From NCBI GenBank assembly GCA_937899395.1, contig CALBPU010000114.1, positions 1 through 31,801 on the forward strand: DNA of 31,801 bases, read 5' to 3'. Below the pieces are notes generated by a model. The model was not told where the DNA came from. It ran no database searches and saw only the letters and a program-made list of their open reading frames with translations. This DNA comes from an uncultured Fretibacterium sp. (lineage in GTDB: Bacteria > Synergistota > Synergistia > Synergistales > Aminobacteriaceae). How positions within the stretch are numbered: position 1 is the stretch's first letter; each line of letters opens with the position of its first letter. Position numbers and translations under genes: made by a program. Below are positions 15,523 to 23,132 of the stretch, one piece after another.

Positions 15523-16341
15523 ATGGCTGAAATTTCATCTCGTTCGGATACTAATAAAGCTCTTAATGAACTTCTTAGAAAAACCAGACGTGTAGGACGT
15601 GCTTTTCAATCTAAGCGTGAGGGTGAACCTCTTGATTATTTTCATTTATCCGAAATGTTATCAGAATTTTCAACGGCAAATGTTTATGTAGTGAGCAAGA
15701 CGGGAAAATTGTTAGGATATTCATGGCTGCCTGAATATAAATCGAAGGCCTTATCAGACAGCTTCAAAGACGGAGTTATGCCTGAAGAATTTGTTACAAG
15801 AATGAACAGGTGCAGGGATTCTGAAATTCATGACGAGGACGCATTTTTATTTGACGATGCTTATTCAAATGAGGAAGAAAAACCTGAGAAACATTTAATG
15901 TATGTCCCTATTATCGGAGCAAATGCCGAAAGACTTGGGACGATTATGTTAGTGAGGTTTCATGCGCCGTTCTTAGTTGAAGATGTTTTATTGGCGGAAT
16001 ATCTGGGAGTTTTGGCAGGGATTCAAATTTTGAATGAGCGCGCAAAAGTTTTGGAGGAGACAGCCCGAAATCGTTTAAGTGTTCAAATGGCGATAAGGGC
16101 GTTATCGTACTCCGAACTTGAAAGTATGAAACACATAATCGCTGAAATTGACGGTTACGAAGGAGTAGCGATTGCTTCAAAGGTAGCTGATCGAGTAGGA
16201 GTTACGAGGAGCGTTATAGTTAATGCTTTGAGGAAACTTGAGAGCGCAGGATTGATTGAGAGCCGAAGTTTGGGAATGAAAGGTACTTATATAAAAGTTT
16301 TAAGCCCATTATTACTTGAGTATCTTGACAAAAAAATCTAA
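15523..16341 (+). CDS. codY: GTP-sensing transcriptional regulator CodY
   Basis: Global nutrient regulator that responds to GTP and, in the best known cases, branched-chain amino acids. 272 residues: N-terminal GAF domain (LNELLRKTRRVGRAFQSK, then NVYVVSKTGKLLGYSW and the loop with VPIIGANAERLGTIMLVR), a linker helix (ILNERAKVLEETARNRLSVQ), and a C-terminal winged helix with ASKVADRVGVTRSVIVNALR and LESAGLIESRSLGMKGTYI, the conserved DNA-binding region. The ATG has AGGGAG upstream. It is the last gene of hslV-hslU-codY, the same order as clpQ-clpY-codY in Bacillus. A hairpin follows at 16352-16389. Identification is secure; which effectors it uses here is unknown. Confidence 0.95.
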   Translation: MAEISSRSDTNKALNELLRKTRRVGRAFQSKREGEPLDYFHLSEMLSEFSTANVYVVSKTGKLLGYSWLPEYKSKALSDSFKDGVMPEEFVTRMNRCRDSEIHDEDAFLFDDAYSNEEEKPEKHLMYVPIIGANAERLGTIMLVRFHAPFLVEDVLLAEYLGVLAGIQILNERAKVLEETARNRLSVQMAIRALSYSELESMKHIIAEIDGYEGVAIASKVADRVGVTRSVIVNALRKLESAGLIESRSLGMKGTYIKVLSPLLLEYLDKKI

Positions 16342-16351
16342 ATAAACAAAC

Positions 16352-16389
16352 CCCTTCGCTTATGAAAATTAAATAAATATTGCGAAGGG
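16352..16389. terminator. Hairpin between convergent codY and radical SAM genes, probable bidirectional terminator
   Basis: CCCTTCGC at 16352-16359 pairs with GCGAAGGG at 16382-16389 around a 22-base AT-rich loop. On the plus strand an AT-rich stretch ending in T6 follows; on the minus strand GTTTGTTTATTT follows. It lies in the 60-base space between two convergent genes. The loop is long for a classical terminator. Confidence 0.6.
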
Positions 16390-16401
16390 AATATATTAAA
16401 A

Positions 16402-18168
16402 TTATTTTTTGCAATTCAAACCACAAGCTCCGCAGCCTGATTTACAATCTGACGTTAATTCACCTTTATAGGCCTTATGCCTCTCACGTAAAAGAAATTC
16501 TTTATTCAATCCGACATTTATAAAATCCCATGACAATTTTTCACTTTCATTTCGTTCACGCGTGTAATCATTGGGATCTAATCCGCAATATTCAAACGCT
16601 TCAAGCCATCTTTGCAAATTAAAATACTCCGTCCAATTATCAAATTTTGCTCCAGTTTCCCATGCCCTTAAAATTACTTTGCAGATTTTTTTGTCGCCTC
16701 TGGATAAAACCCCTTCTAAGAATGTTTGTTCAGGTTCATGGTAATTAATCGTTAATGAACGATCATGATTTAATGACTTTATGTAACGTCCTTTCTCCTG
16801 AAGCTCTGAAATCGAATTTTGACGTTCCCATTGAAAAGGTGTGTGAGCCTTAGGTACAAATCCTGAAACACTTACACTGACACTCGCTCTTCTTCTTCCG
16901 AGTGAACGCCCCAACTTTAACGCACGCTGCGAAATTTCGGTTATTGCTCTCAAATCTTCTTCAGTTTCAGTCGGCAATCCCATCATGAAATATAATTTAA
17001 CCCTTTCCCAGCCTCGTGAAAAAATTTCGTTGAGAGATTTTATAATTGTTTCTTCGTTAATGCCCTTGTTAATGACATCACGTAATCTTTGTGTGCCTGC
17101 TTCGGGAGCAAACGTTATTCCTCCATGCTTTGAGCGTAAACCCTCCAATTTTTCCGCTAATCCTATTGAAAATCCGTCCATTCTCAAACTCGGAAGGCTT
17201 AATTTCGCTCGTCGTTCGTTCAAAGTTTCTGATAGCCCGTCTATTAAATCCTCTATACCTGAATAATCGCACGATGCTAACGATAATAACCCTGCTTCTT
17301 CCCAACCTGTTGAATTTATAATATTCAAAATCGAATTTTTAACCTCGTCTAAAGGTCTTTCGCGTACAGGACGATTAACCATTCCTGCCTGACAAAATCT
17401 GCAACTCCTTCCGCAACCTCTGAATAATTCAACAGCCGCTCTATCATGAACGATATTTATACTCGGAACTATCATTGAGTTTAACGTCGAAAATTTTTCG
17501 GTAATCTGACGTTCAATTATTCCTCCGTCAAAATATAAAGGCACATAAAATCCCGGCAACTTTGAAATTTCCTTTAATCTTTCAGTTCGTGGAAGTCCTT
17601 TAGTATTTTCGATTAAAGGCAATAATGACGGTAATAACGCTTCAGCTTCTCCGACACAAAAGACATCTATAAATTCGCTCAAAATTTCAGGAGTATATGC
17701 TCCGTAACCTCCTGCAAGAATCAAAGGATAATCATTTTTATCACGATCAGAATTTTTTAAGGGCAATCCTGATAAATTTATCATCGAAAGAATGTTAGTG
17801 TAGCTTGTCTCATGAGGTAACGTGAACGCTATTACATCAAAATCTTTAACGGGCTTTTTATGTTCAGTCGAAATTAAAGGGATTTTGTTTTCAAGCATTA
17901 ATTTTTCCATGTCAGGCCATACACAATATGCACGGTCAGCGAGATAATTTTTTTGCATGGAATAAATGAAGCTCTCAATAATTTGAAATCCGTAATAACT
18001 CATTCCAGTTTCATAAACATCAGGAAATGCAAGACAAATTTTTAGCGATGCTTCGTCCCAAGATATTTTTTTATGCGGCCTCCATTCACTTCCGCAATAA
18101 CGGGAAGGTCTCGAAACCTGCGAAAATAATTTCCATTCAGGCGTATTAAATTCTTCAAAAGAGTACAT
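16402..18168 (-). CDS. Radical SAM protein, B12-binding-type architecture (TIGR03960-like)
   Basis: 588 residues. The N-terminal part (MYSFEEFNTPEWKLFSQVSRPSRYCG, then LAFPDVYETGMSYYGFQII) matches the layout of a widespread uncharacterised radical SAM family with a B12-binding-like fold (VIAFTLPHETSYTNILSMINL, LAGGYGAYTPEILSEFIDVFCVGEAEALL in pieces). The radical SAM core has the iron-sulfur motif CGRSCRFC near residues 255-262, plus FAPEAGTQRLRDVINKGI and YFMMGLPTETEEDL. The C-terminus ends in a Cys cluster (CKSGCGACGLNC) that could hold another metal site. The ATG at 18168 follows GGAGAAATTATT. It starts 24 bases after the restriction endonuclease gene and may be read from that transcript. 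Substrate unknown; in other bacteria the family often sits with RNase G and ribosomal genes, which are absent here. Confidence 0.85.
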   Translation of the reverse strand: MYSFEEFNTPEWKLFSQVSRPSRYCGSEWRPHKKISWDEASLKICLAFPDVYETGMSYYGFQIIESFIYSMQKNYLADRAYCVWPDMEKLMLENKIPLISTEHKKPVKDFDVIAFTLPHETSYTNILSMINLSGLPLKNSDRDKNDYPLILAGGYGAYTPEILSEFIDVFCVGEAEALLPSLLPLIENTKGLPRTERLKEISKLPGFYVPLYFDGGIIERQITEKFSTLNSMIVPSINIVHDRAAVELFRGCGRSCRFCQAGMVNRPVRERPLDEVKNSILNIINSTGWEEAGLLSLASCDYSGIEDLIDGLSETLNERRAKLSLPSLRMDGFSIGLAEKLEGLRSKHGGITFAPEAGTQRLRDVINKGINEETIIKSLNEIFSRGWERVKLYFMMGLPTETEEDLRAITEISQRALKLGRSLGRRRASVSVSVSGFVPKAHTPFQWERQNSISELQEKGRYIKSLNHDRSLTINYHEPEQTFLEGVLSRGDKKICKVILRAWETGAKFDNWTEYFNLQRWLEAFEYCGLDPNDYTRERNESEKLSWDFINVGLNKEFLLRERHKAYKGELTSDCKSGCGACGLNCKK

Positions 18169-18192
18169 AATAATTTCTCCTAAATTCAGACA

Positions 18193-18825
18193 TCAAAGCA
18201 GATACGGCAACAAATTGTTTTCAAAAAAATCAAGCATGTCGCCAATATCATTTGTATCACGCCACATATAATAGTTTTTTGTATATTCTTGAAACCAATA
18301 CGCAATTTCACGGTTACGTCTGGGATCTCTCGTAATATCTCCGACAATAATGAGCCAAAACGGGAGTATTTCGTCTGATAGTCCGCTTTTTTCACGGATA
18401 ACCTTCATTAAGCCGGGTGTGAAATATTTACAGCTTCTTTCGTGAGCATTTCCACGTCCTGCTTTCATATCTGTATTTTCAACCCAACCGTCCTGTCGTT
18501 TAATTTCGCCAAATAAATTTTTTCCGTTGATCATATTTCTTATTGCGAAATCCATTGATATACCCCATTTATATTTAAGTTTACCATTTGCTTTTCTTTC
18601 ATTTACGTCAATATTGTAAATTTTATCCGACACTTCTTGCGGTAACGGATATGTCGAATAAATATCGCTAAATTCTTTAGGGTGTCTGTCCACTCGAAAT
18701 TTTTTTGGATAAATAGCATCAAGCGCCGTTTGTAAAGATACTTGAAAAAGTTTCTCAACTTTTAGCGCCTTAGCTCCGCTTATTGTTTGCCAATTTGTTC
18801 TCTTTCGTAATTCTTGTGTAGCCAT
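18193..18825 (-). CDS. Type II restriction endonuclease, MunI-like (predicted CAATTG)
   Basis: 210 residues, close to the roughly 200 of MunI. The PD-(D/E)xK core is visible: Asp92 in WGISMDFA, Glu107 and Lys109 in FGEIKRQDG. The spacing of 15 and 2 residues is the same as the reported MunI residues Asp83, Glu98 and Lys100. It is followed by Arg124 and GNAHER (125-130), the motif shared by MunI and EcoRI enzymes that contacts the AATT core. I infer an AATT-centred hexamer, most likely CAATTG. The ATG has GAGAGAG upstream and begins 14 bases after the controller gene stop, so both are on one transcript. The methyltransferase is divergent. Recognition of the outer base pair is inferred, not proven. 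No truncation seen. Confidence 0.87.
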   Translation of the reverse strand: MATQELRKRTNWQTISGAKALKVEKLFQVSLQTALDAIYPKKFRVDRHPKEFSDIYSTYPLPQEVSDKIYNIDVNERKANGKLKYKWGISMDFAIRNMINGKNLFGEIKRQDGWVENTDMKAGRGNAHERSCKYFTPGLMKVIREKSGLSDEILPFWLIIVGDITRDPRRNREIAYWFQEYTKNYYMWRDTNDIGDMLDFFENNLLPYLL

Positions 18826-18839
18826 AATACTCTCTCATT

Positions 18840-19046
18840 TCAAATTCCCTTGAAAAGTTCTTCAAGTGTGATGCCAAATCCATTTGCTATTTTACTGATA
18901 TTTTCAAGAGAAATATTTCTTTTCCCGCTCTCAACTGAAGCAAGATATGTCCTGTCCATAGAAATTTGAAGCGCAAATTTTTCTTGGCTCATATTCTTCT
19001 GTAAGCGCAATTTTTTAACACGTTCACCAAATTTTTTAATAATCAT
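18840..19046 (-). CDS. Controller (C) protein of the restriction-modification system, XRE-type
   Basis: 68 residues, essentially one helix-turn-helix domain: RVKKLRLQKNMSQEKFALQI, then SMDRTYLASVESGKRNISLE and ISKIANGFGITLEELF. This size and sequence pattern is typical of C proteins that time restriction enzyme expression after entry into a new host. It sits directly upstream of the endonuclease on the same strand and divergent from the methyltransferase, the usual place for such a gene. ATG at 19046 with AGGTGAT upstream. Likely autoregulated from the 98-base divergent region. It could be a general XRE repressor, but context makes the C role most likely. Confidence 0.85.
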   Translation of the reverse strand: MIIKKFGERVKKLRLQKNMSQEKFALQISMDRTYLASVESGKRNISLENISKIANGFGITLEELFKGI

Positions 19047-19063
19047 TATTGCATCACCTATTT

Positions 19064-19095
19064 CAGTATGATAAAATTAGCAGTATTTAAGTCAA
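19064..19095 (-). promoter_or_regulatory. Promoter of the controller-endonuclease operon with candidate operator repeats
   Basis: On the minus strand TTGACT (19095-19090), 16 bases, then TATCAT (19073-19068). Two copies of the hexamer ATACTG (CAGTAT on the plus strand at 19064-19069 and 19081-19086) lie 17 bases apart, one in the spacer and one overlapping the -10. They are candidates for controller binding sites, though they lack the inverted symmetry of well-studied C-boxes. Confidence 0.5.
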
Positions 19096-19144
19096 CGGAT
19101 TATGAGTAACAATAAATTAATATGAACATTAACAGGATATTACT

Positions 19145-19894
19145 ATGAATACAGAAAAAATTGATAATATCAGCGGATATTCAAAATACAATCCTGAAGC
19201 AAAACTCAGGAAAAAAATAAATCCGCTTCAGGAAATTTATCCTGCTTTACCTAACGCTAAATATGATATTATATACGCTGATCCGCCTTGGGATTATGGC
19301 GGGAAAATGCAATACGATAAATCAAGCATTAAAACTTTGAACGTTGGGTTTGAACGTAATATTTTTATAAGTGCAGCCGATTTTAAGTATCCTACGTTGA
19401 CATTAAAAGAATTGAAAGAATTAAATGTTAATTCTATTGCAGCAGATGATTGTATTTTATTTATGTGGACTACGGGACCTCAATTTGCAAATTCTATTGA
19501 GCTGGGTAATGCTTGGGGATTTGAATATAAAACGGTTGCGTTTGTTTGGGATAAGCAAGTTCATAATCCGGGACGCTATACCCTATCACAAACAGAATTT
19601 GTACTTGCTTTCAAAAGAGGACGTTTTCCTTCTCCACGCGGGGCAAGAAATGTCCGTCAACTTTTATCAATTCGTCGTGGTGAACACAGTGAAAAGCCAG
19701 AACAAATTATAGATGGAATAACGCGAATGTTTCCATCACAAAGGAAGATTGAGCTTTTTGCACGAAAAAATTTTAAGGGTTGGGACAATTGGGGACTTGA
19801 AATCCCCGACAGTAAAATTGACATAATGTCCCAAGGAGATATTGACGCCTTAAAAGAAAATGATAATCATGCTCAATTAAGCCTCAAATTTTAG
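19145..19894 (+). CDS. DNA adenine N6-methyltransferase, MT-A70/M.MunI-like
   Basis: 249 residues. Motif IV is DPPW at 46-49 (YADPPWDYGG), followed by the MT-A70 signature features LKELKELNVN, CILFMWTTGPQ, AWGFEYKTVAFVWDK, and HSEKPEQIIDGI with ELFARKNFKGWDNWGLE near the C-terminus. M.MunI belongs to this unusual branch of methyltransferases related to MT-A70, so the match to the MunI-like endonuclease next door is coherent. It should protect host CAATTG by methylating adenine. AGGA lies seven bases before the ATG. It converges on rodA, with 12 bases between stops. It contains the only CAATTG I found in the window (19786-19791). Identification as a methyltransferase is secure, specificity is inferred. 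Confidence 0.9.
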   Translation: MNTEKIDNISGYSKYNPEAKLRKKINPLQEIYPALPNAKYDIIYADPPWDYGGKMQYDKSSIKTLNVGFERNIFISAADFKYPTLTLKELKELNVNSIAADDCILFMWTTGPQFANSIELGNAWGFEYKTVAFVWDKQVHNPGRYTLSQTEFVLAFKRGRFPSPRGARNVRQLLSIRRGEHSEKPEQIIDGITRMFPSQRKIELFARKNFKGWDNWGLEIPDSKIDIMSQGDIDALKENDNHAQLSLKF

Positions 19895-19906
19895 ATAATT
19901 TGAAAC

Positions 19907-21022
19907 TCAAAATCCACGTTTATTATTCCCTCCATCAATATATACACTCGCTACAAGCCCTAACGCTATGAAAGTTGCAAGTAATGAACTTCCTCCGTAA
20001 CTCAAAAACGGTAAAGGCAAACCTGTTACAGGAGTTAATCCGATACTCATTCCCATACTTTCAAACATCTGAAACCATAACCATGATGCTACACCTGACA
20101 CTAAAATTTTGCTCCGTCTGTCTCTGCTCCGAATGCCTGCTAAAATTATTCTGTACAGTAAAAGAGTGAATAACAAAATTAATATCAGATTTCCGACAAA
20201 TCCGAACTCCTCCGAAAATACGCTGAATATAAAATCAGTGTGAGGTTCAGGCAAAAATTTCAGCTTGCTTTGTGTCCCTAACATAAATCCTTTTCCTGTA
20301 AATCCTCCCGAACCTACAGCTATTCTCGATTGAATTACATTATAGCCAGCTCCTAACGGGTCTCTCATAGGATCCAGAAATACCAAAATTCTGTTCTTCT
20401 GATATTCTTTCAGCACGAAAATTATCATCAACGGTATCGCTGAAAGCCCTAAACCGATAAGACCTCCTAAAAATTTGAAGGGTGTTCCCGCAGCTAACAA
20501 CATTCCGAACGAAATTACAAGATATACTAGCGCGCTTCCTGCATCAGGCTGAATTACTACCAATATTACAGGAAGCATTATTACTCCTAATCCGGCCATG
20601 AAAGTTTTGAACTCGAACGGAGGATAACGGCTCAAAAATTTCGACATCGTTAAAATTATCGTTATCTTCGCAAATTCCGACGGTTGAAAACGAATGCCCC
20701 CTACTCCTAGCCAGCTTTGAGCTCCGTTGACCTTAGGCGCTAATAAATCCGTCAAAAGTAATAACAAAAGTGTCAGGAAATATAACGGATATGCCCCTTC
20801 AAGCATTTTATGATGTCCGATTATCATGATAAACAACATCGCGAAAACGCTGAAACTTAACCAAGCAATTTGCTTCAATGCAAAATCAAGCCCTCGTCCA
20901 GATGTCCCTGCCGCTGCACTGTAAATACAAAATACCCCCCATAATGCTAACGTTAAAGCACAAACAAACATAAGCCTGTCCGCCATAGACAGATCCTCTT
21001 TTAACGAATCCCAAAATTTCAT
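19907..21022 (-). CDS. rodA: Peptidoglycan glycosyltransferase RodA
   Basis: SEDS-family transmembrane glycan polymerase of the elongation complex. 371 residues with about ten membrane helices. Seen: SEDS landmarks NGAQSWLGVGGIRFQPSEFAKI, VVIQPDAGSALVYLVI (catalytic Asp region), QSRIAVGSGGFTGKG, LPEPHTDFIFSVFSEEFGFVG, GMSIGLTPVTGLPLPFLSYG and GSSLLATFIALGL. RodA rather than FtsW because of the short length and the company of min genes. It is the last gene of minC-minD-minE-rodA, 10 bases after the minE stop; no strong ribosome binding site, so translation may be coupled to minE. Identification is secure. Confidence 0.93.
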   Translation of the reverse strand: MKFWDSLKEDLSMADRLMFVCALTLALWGVFCIYSAAAGTSGRGLDFALKQIAWLSFSVFAMLFIMIIGHHKMLEGAYPLYFLTLLLLLLTDLLAPKVNGAQSWLGVGGIRFQPSEFAKITIILTMSKFLSRYPPFEFKTFMAGLGVIMLPVILVVIQPDAGSALVYLVISFGMLLAAGTPFKFLGGLIGLGLSAIPLMIIFVLKEYQKNRILVFLDPMRDPLGAGYNVIQSRIAVGSGGFTGKGFMLGTQSKLKFLPEPHTDFIFSVFSEEFGFVGNLILILLFTLLLYRIILAGIRSRDRRSKILVSGVASWLWFQMFESMGMSIGLTPVTGLPLPFLSYGGSSLLATFIALGLVASVYIDGGNNKRGF

Positions 21023-21032
21023 GAGTTAATTT

Positions 21033-21314
21033 TTAATCTTTCGTTACGTCTATTTTTCCGCGCTTAATTCTTAATACGGGAATATTAGCTACAAGTGCGA
21101 CTTCATGTTCATCATGATCTAAATCTATCTCGATTTTTTTCGTGTCGATTTCCATGTACTTAGTCAACACTTGAACAATTTCATCTCTCAGACTGTTAAG
21201 CAATTCAGGGGATATATCTGTTCTGTCATGAATTAACACTATTTTCAAACGGTCGCTGGCTATTTTTCTTGTGCCTTCGTTGCCGCTTCCGAAAATTCTT
21301 TTGAGGAAATCCAT
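21033..21314 (-). CDS. minE: Cell division topological specificity factor MinE
   Basis: Stimulates MinD ATPase and drives Min relocation so that division occurs at midcell. 93 residues, normal length. Seen: N-terminal amphipathic start (MDFLKRIFG), the MinD-contact region RLKIVLIHDRTDISPELLNSLRDEIVQVLTKY in pieces, then the C-terminal dimer domain (EIDLDHDEHEVALVANIPVLRIKRG). The ATG follows AAGGGGGC. Lies between minD and rodA on one transcript. Identification is secure. Confidence 0.95.
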   Translation of the reverse strand: MDFLKRIFGSGNEGTRKIASDRLKIVLIHDRTDISPELLNSLRDEIVQVLTKYMEIDTKKIEIDLDHDEHEVALVANIPVLRIKRGKIDVTKD

Positions 21315-21329
21315 TAATTTTATGCCCCC

Positions 21330-22145
21330 TTACCTTTTGTTACTTCTTCGTGAGAAAAATTTCTTGATTTTGCTGATTAATCCGCGTGTCGCGTAACTCT
21401 CTAAATCCATTAACGGAACATCACGTCCCAATAATCTCTCGGCTATGTTCAAATATGCCTGAGCAGCAGGTGAATCAAGGCTCATTGTCATAGGTTCTCC
21501 GCTGTTTGTTGAACGAATGACATTTTCATCTTCAGGAACTACTCCGATTAAATCAATCGACAAAACATCAAGAATATCATCTTTTGCGAGCATGTCCCCG
21601 TCTTGAACCATGTTAGGGCGTAACCTGTTAATGATTAAACGAATAGGAGATTTTCCCATTGATTCAAGCATTCCGATTATTCTGTCAGCATCTCTTACTG
21701 AAGGAATTTCAGGAGTAGTTACAACGAGTGCTTCATCAGCTCCTGCCGCAGCATTCTTGAAACCGCCTTCAATTCCTGCTGGACAATCAAGCAATACAAA
21801 ATCAAAATCAGGTTTTAATTCTTCACAAAGAGCGATCATTTGTTCGGGATTAACTGCGTCTTTCGTACGAGTCTGAGCAGCAGGAAGCAAATATAATCCC
21901 GGAACTCTTTTATCTTTTACGAGAGCCTGATTCATCTTGCAAACTTTTTCGATAACATCAATGAAGTTATATACGACTCTGTTTTCAAGACCCATAATAA
22001 CGTCAAGGTTTCGCAATCCTACATCAGCATCAACCGCCACAACTTTTTTCCCAAACCTAGCAAGAGCCGCCGCAATATTTGCTGTAGATGTTGTTTTACC
22101 GACTCCGCCCTTGCCCGAAGTCGTTACTATTACACGTGCTGCCAT
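21330..22145 (-). CDS. minD: Septum site-determining ATPase MinD
   Basis: Membrane-cycling ATPase that recruits MinC and responds to MinE. 271 residues. Seen: deviant Walker A SGKGGVGKTTSTANIAAAL at residues 10-28, VVAVDADVGLRNLDVIMG, LLDCPAGIEGGFKNA, VVTTPEIPSVRDADRI, LIINRLRP, and a basic amphipathic C-terminal helix (LISKIKKFFSRRSNKR) for membrane binding. Middle of the min operon, 21 bases after minC, with a GGAGG-type site (AGGAGGATTTTTG) upstream of the ATG. Identification is secure. Confidence 0.97.
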   Translation of the reverse strand: MAARVIVTTSGKGGVGKTTSTANIAAALARFGKKVVAVDADVGLRNLDVIMGLENRVVYNFIDVIEKVCKMNQALVKDKRVPGLYLLPAAQTRTKDAVNPEQMIALCEELKPDFDFVLLDCPAGIEGGFKNAAAGADEALVVTTPEIPSVRDADRIIGMLESMGKSPIRLIINRLRPNMVQDGDMLAKDDILDVLSIDLIGVVPEDENVIRSTNSGEPMTMSLDSPAAQAYLNIAERLLGRDVPLMDLESYATRGLISKIKKFFSRRSNKR

Positions 22146-22166
22146 ATTAAAACAAAAATCCTCCTG

Positions 22167-22922
22167 TCATTTTTTATCGTGCAAAATAAATTTATTTTCC
22201 CTTATAACCGGTGTTCCGTCTTCCAAAGTTATAAGAACATTTTTACGCCATGATGATGTTGATTTTTCATCAGCATAACAAAGTTTGTTGCCTATTCTAA
22301 CCTGAGGTGTCTCAAAACACTCCGCCCAAATGAAAACGTCATTGCGCCCGTAAGCTCCTGCGTGAACAACTCCCAAAAGTTTTCCTGCTACCATAACGCT
22401 TCCGCCTGCAACAACTTCAGCTCCGGGATTAAGATGTCCCCATACTACAACATCGCCGTCAGTTTCGACACGTTGTCCCGAACGCATTGAATTATATACG
22501 ACTTTCAAAGCGGATATGTTTTTATGTTTAGGAGGTTGGATTTCGGGAATTTGATTTTGTAACGGTTCATTAATTTTTTCAGGTTCACGAGTATTAAGTC
22601 CTGCCGCCTGAAAAAGTTTTACAGTGTTTTCATTTTTCGACAGCCACGCAAGAACTTTTATATTTTTTTCCCAAACGATACTGTTCAGCATGTGAATTAC
22701 AAGCCGCCTTGAACATTCACGTTCCATAAAATCCAAAATAATCCCCTGACCTTCAGGAAGTTTATAAGCGTCAGGAGGAATCCTCGCTAAACGTTGTAAC
22801 AATTCATTCTCGTTAAGATTTTCAGGCAAATAAAATTTCATGCCGTAATCTTTTCGTACATATTTTATATAAGCACCCGGCTTATGAATTTTTTTCAGCA
22901 AATTTAATTTTGGCATTTTCAT
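22167..22922 (-). CDS. minC: Septum site-determining protein MinC
   Basis: FtsZ polymerisation inhibitor carried by MinD. 251 residues. The N-terminal half is poorly conserved (KFYLPENLNENELLQRLARI). The C-terminal beta-helix domain is clear: VVYNSMRSGQRVETDGDVVV, WGHLNPGAEVVAGGSVMVAG, KLLGVVHAGAYGRNDVFIWA, VRIGNKLC. The extra MKMP start could instead be the second Met, as only a weak GAG lies six bases upstream of it. First gene of minC-minD-minE-rodA, divergent from the giant surface protein. Identification is secure because of the C-terminal domain and the minD neighbour. Confidence 0.93.
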   Translation of the reverse strand: MKMPKLNLLKKIHKPGAYIKYVRKDYGMKFYLPENLNENELLQRLARIPPDAYKLPEGQGIILDFMERECSRRLVIHMLNSIVWEKNIKVLAWLSKNENTVKLFQAAGLNTREPEKINEPLQNQIPEIQPPKHKNISALKVVYNSMRSGQRVETDGDVVVWGHLNPGAEVVAGGSVMVAGKLLGVVHAGAYGRNDVFIWAECFETPQVRIGNKLCYADEKSTSSWRKNVLITLEDGTPVIRENKFILHDKK

Positions 22923-22997
22923 CTCAAATCTTTACATTAAAATTTTTCAGGTAATATTTTTATTTGAATGAGGAAATTTTGCAAGTGGGAAAAAATT

Positions 22998-23024
22998 TTG
23001 TTTCATTCTTTAAGCGTGTATAAT
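22998..23024 (+). promoter_or_regulatory. Candidate promoter of the giant surface protein
   Basis: TTGTTT (22998-23003), 15 bases, then a perfect TATAAT (23019-23024), in the 210-base divergent space between minC and the giant gene. The leader would be about 100 bases; it contains an ATGAAGGGGGTG short frame of six codons with no clear role. Confidence 0.5.
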
Positions 23025-23132
23025 TTTAACGGCGTTAATAATTAATGAAGGGGGTGTTCTAAACTTTTTGTAAATCGCGCCGATTTTATTTTTGGAAATT
23101 CTAATTTTATTATTTAGTAGGAGGAAAGAATT

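Noticed and set aside
22942..22956. A second CodY-like sequence (ATTTTTCAGGTAATA) upstream of minC.
   Set aside because: Same number of matches as chance AT-rich sites in this window and no supporting promoter position.
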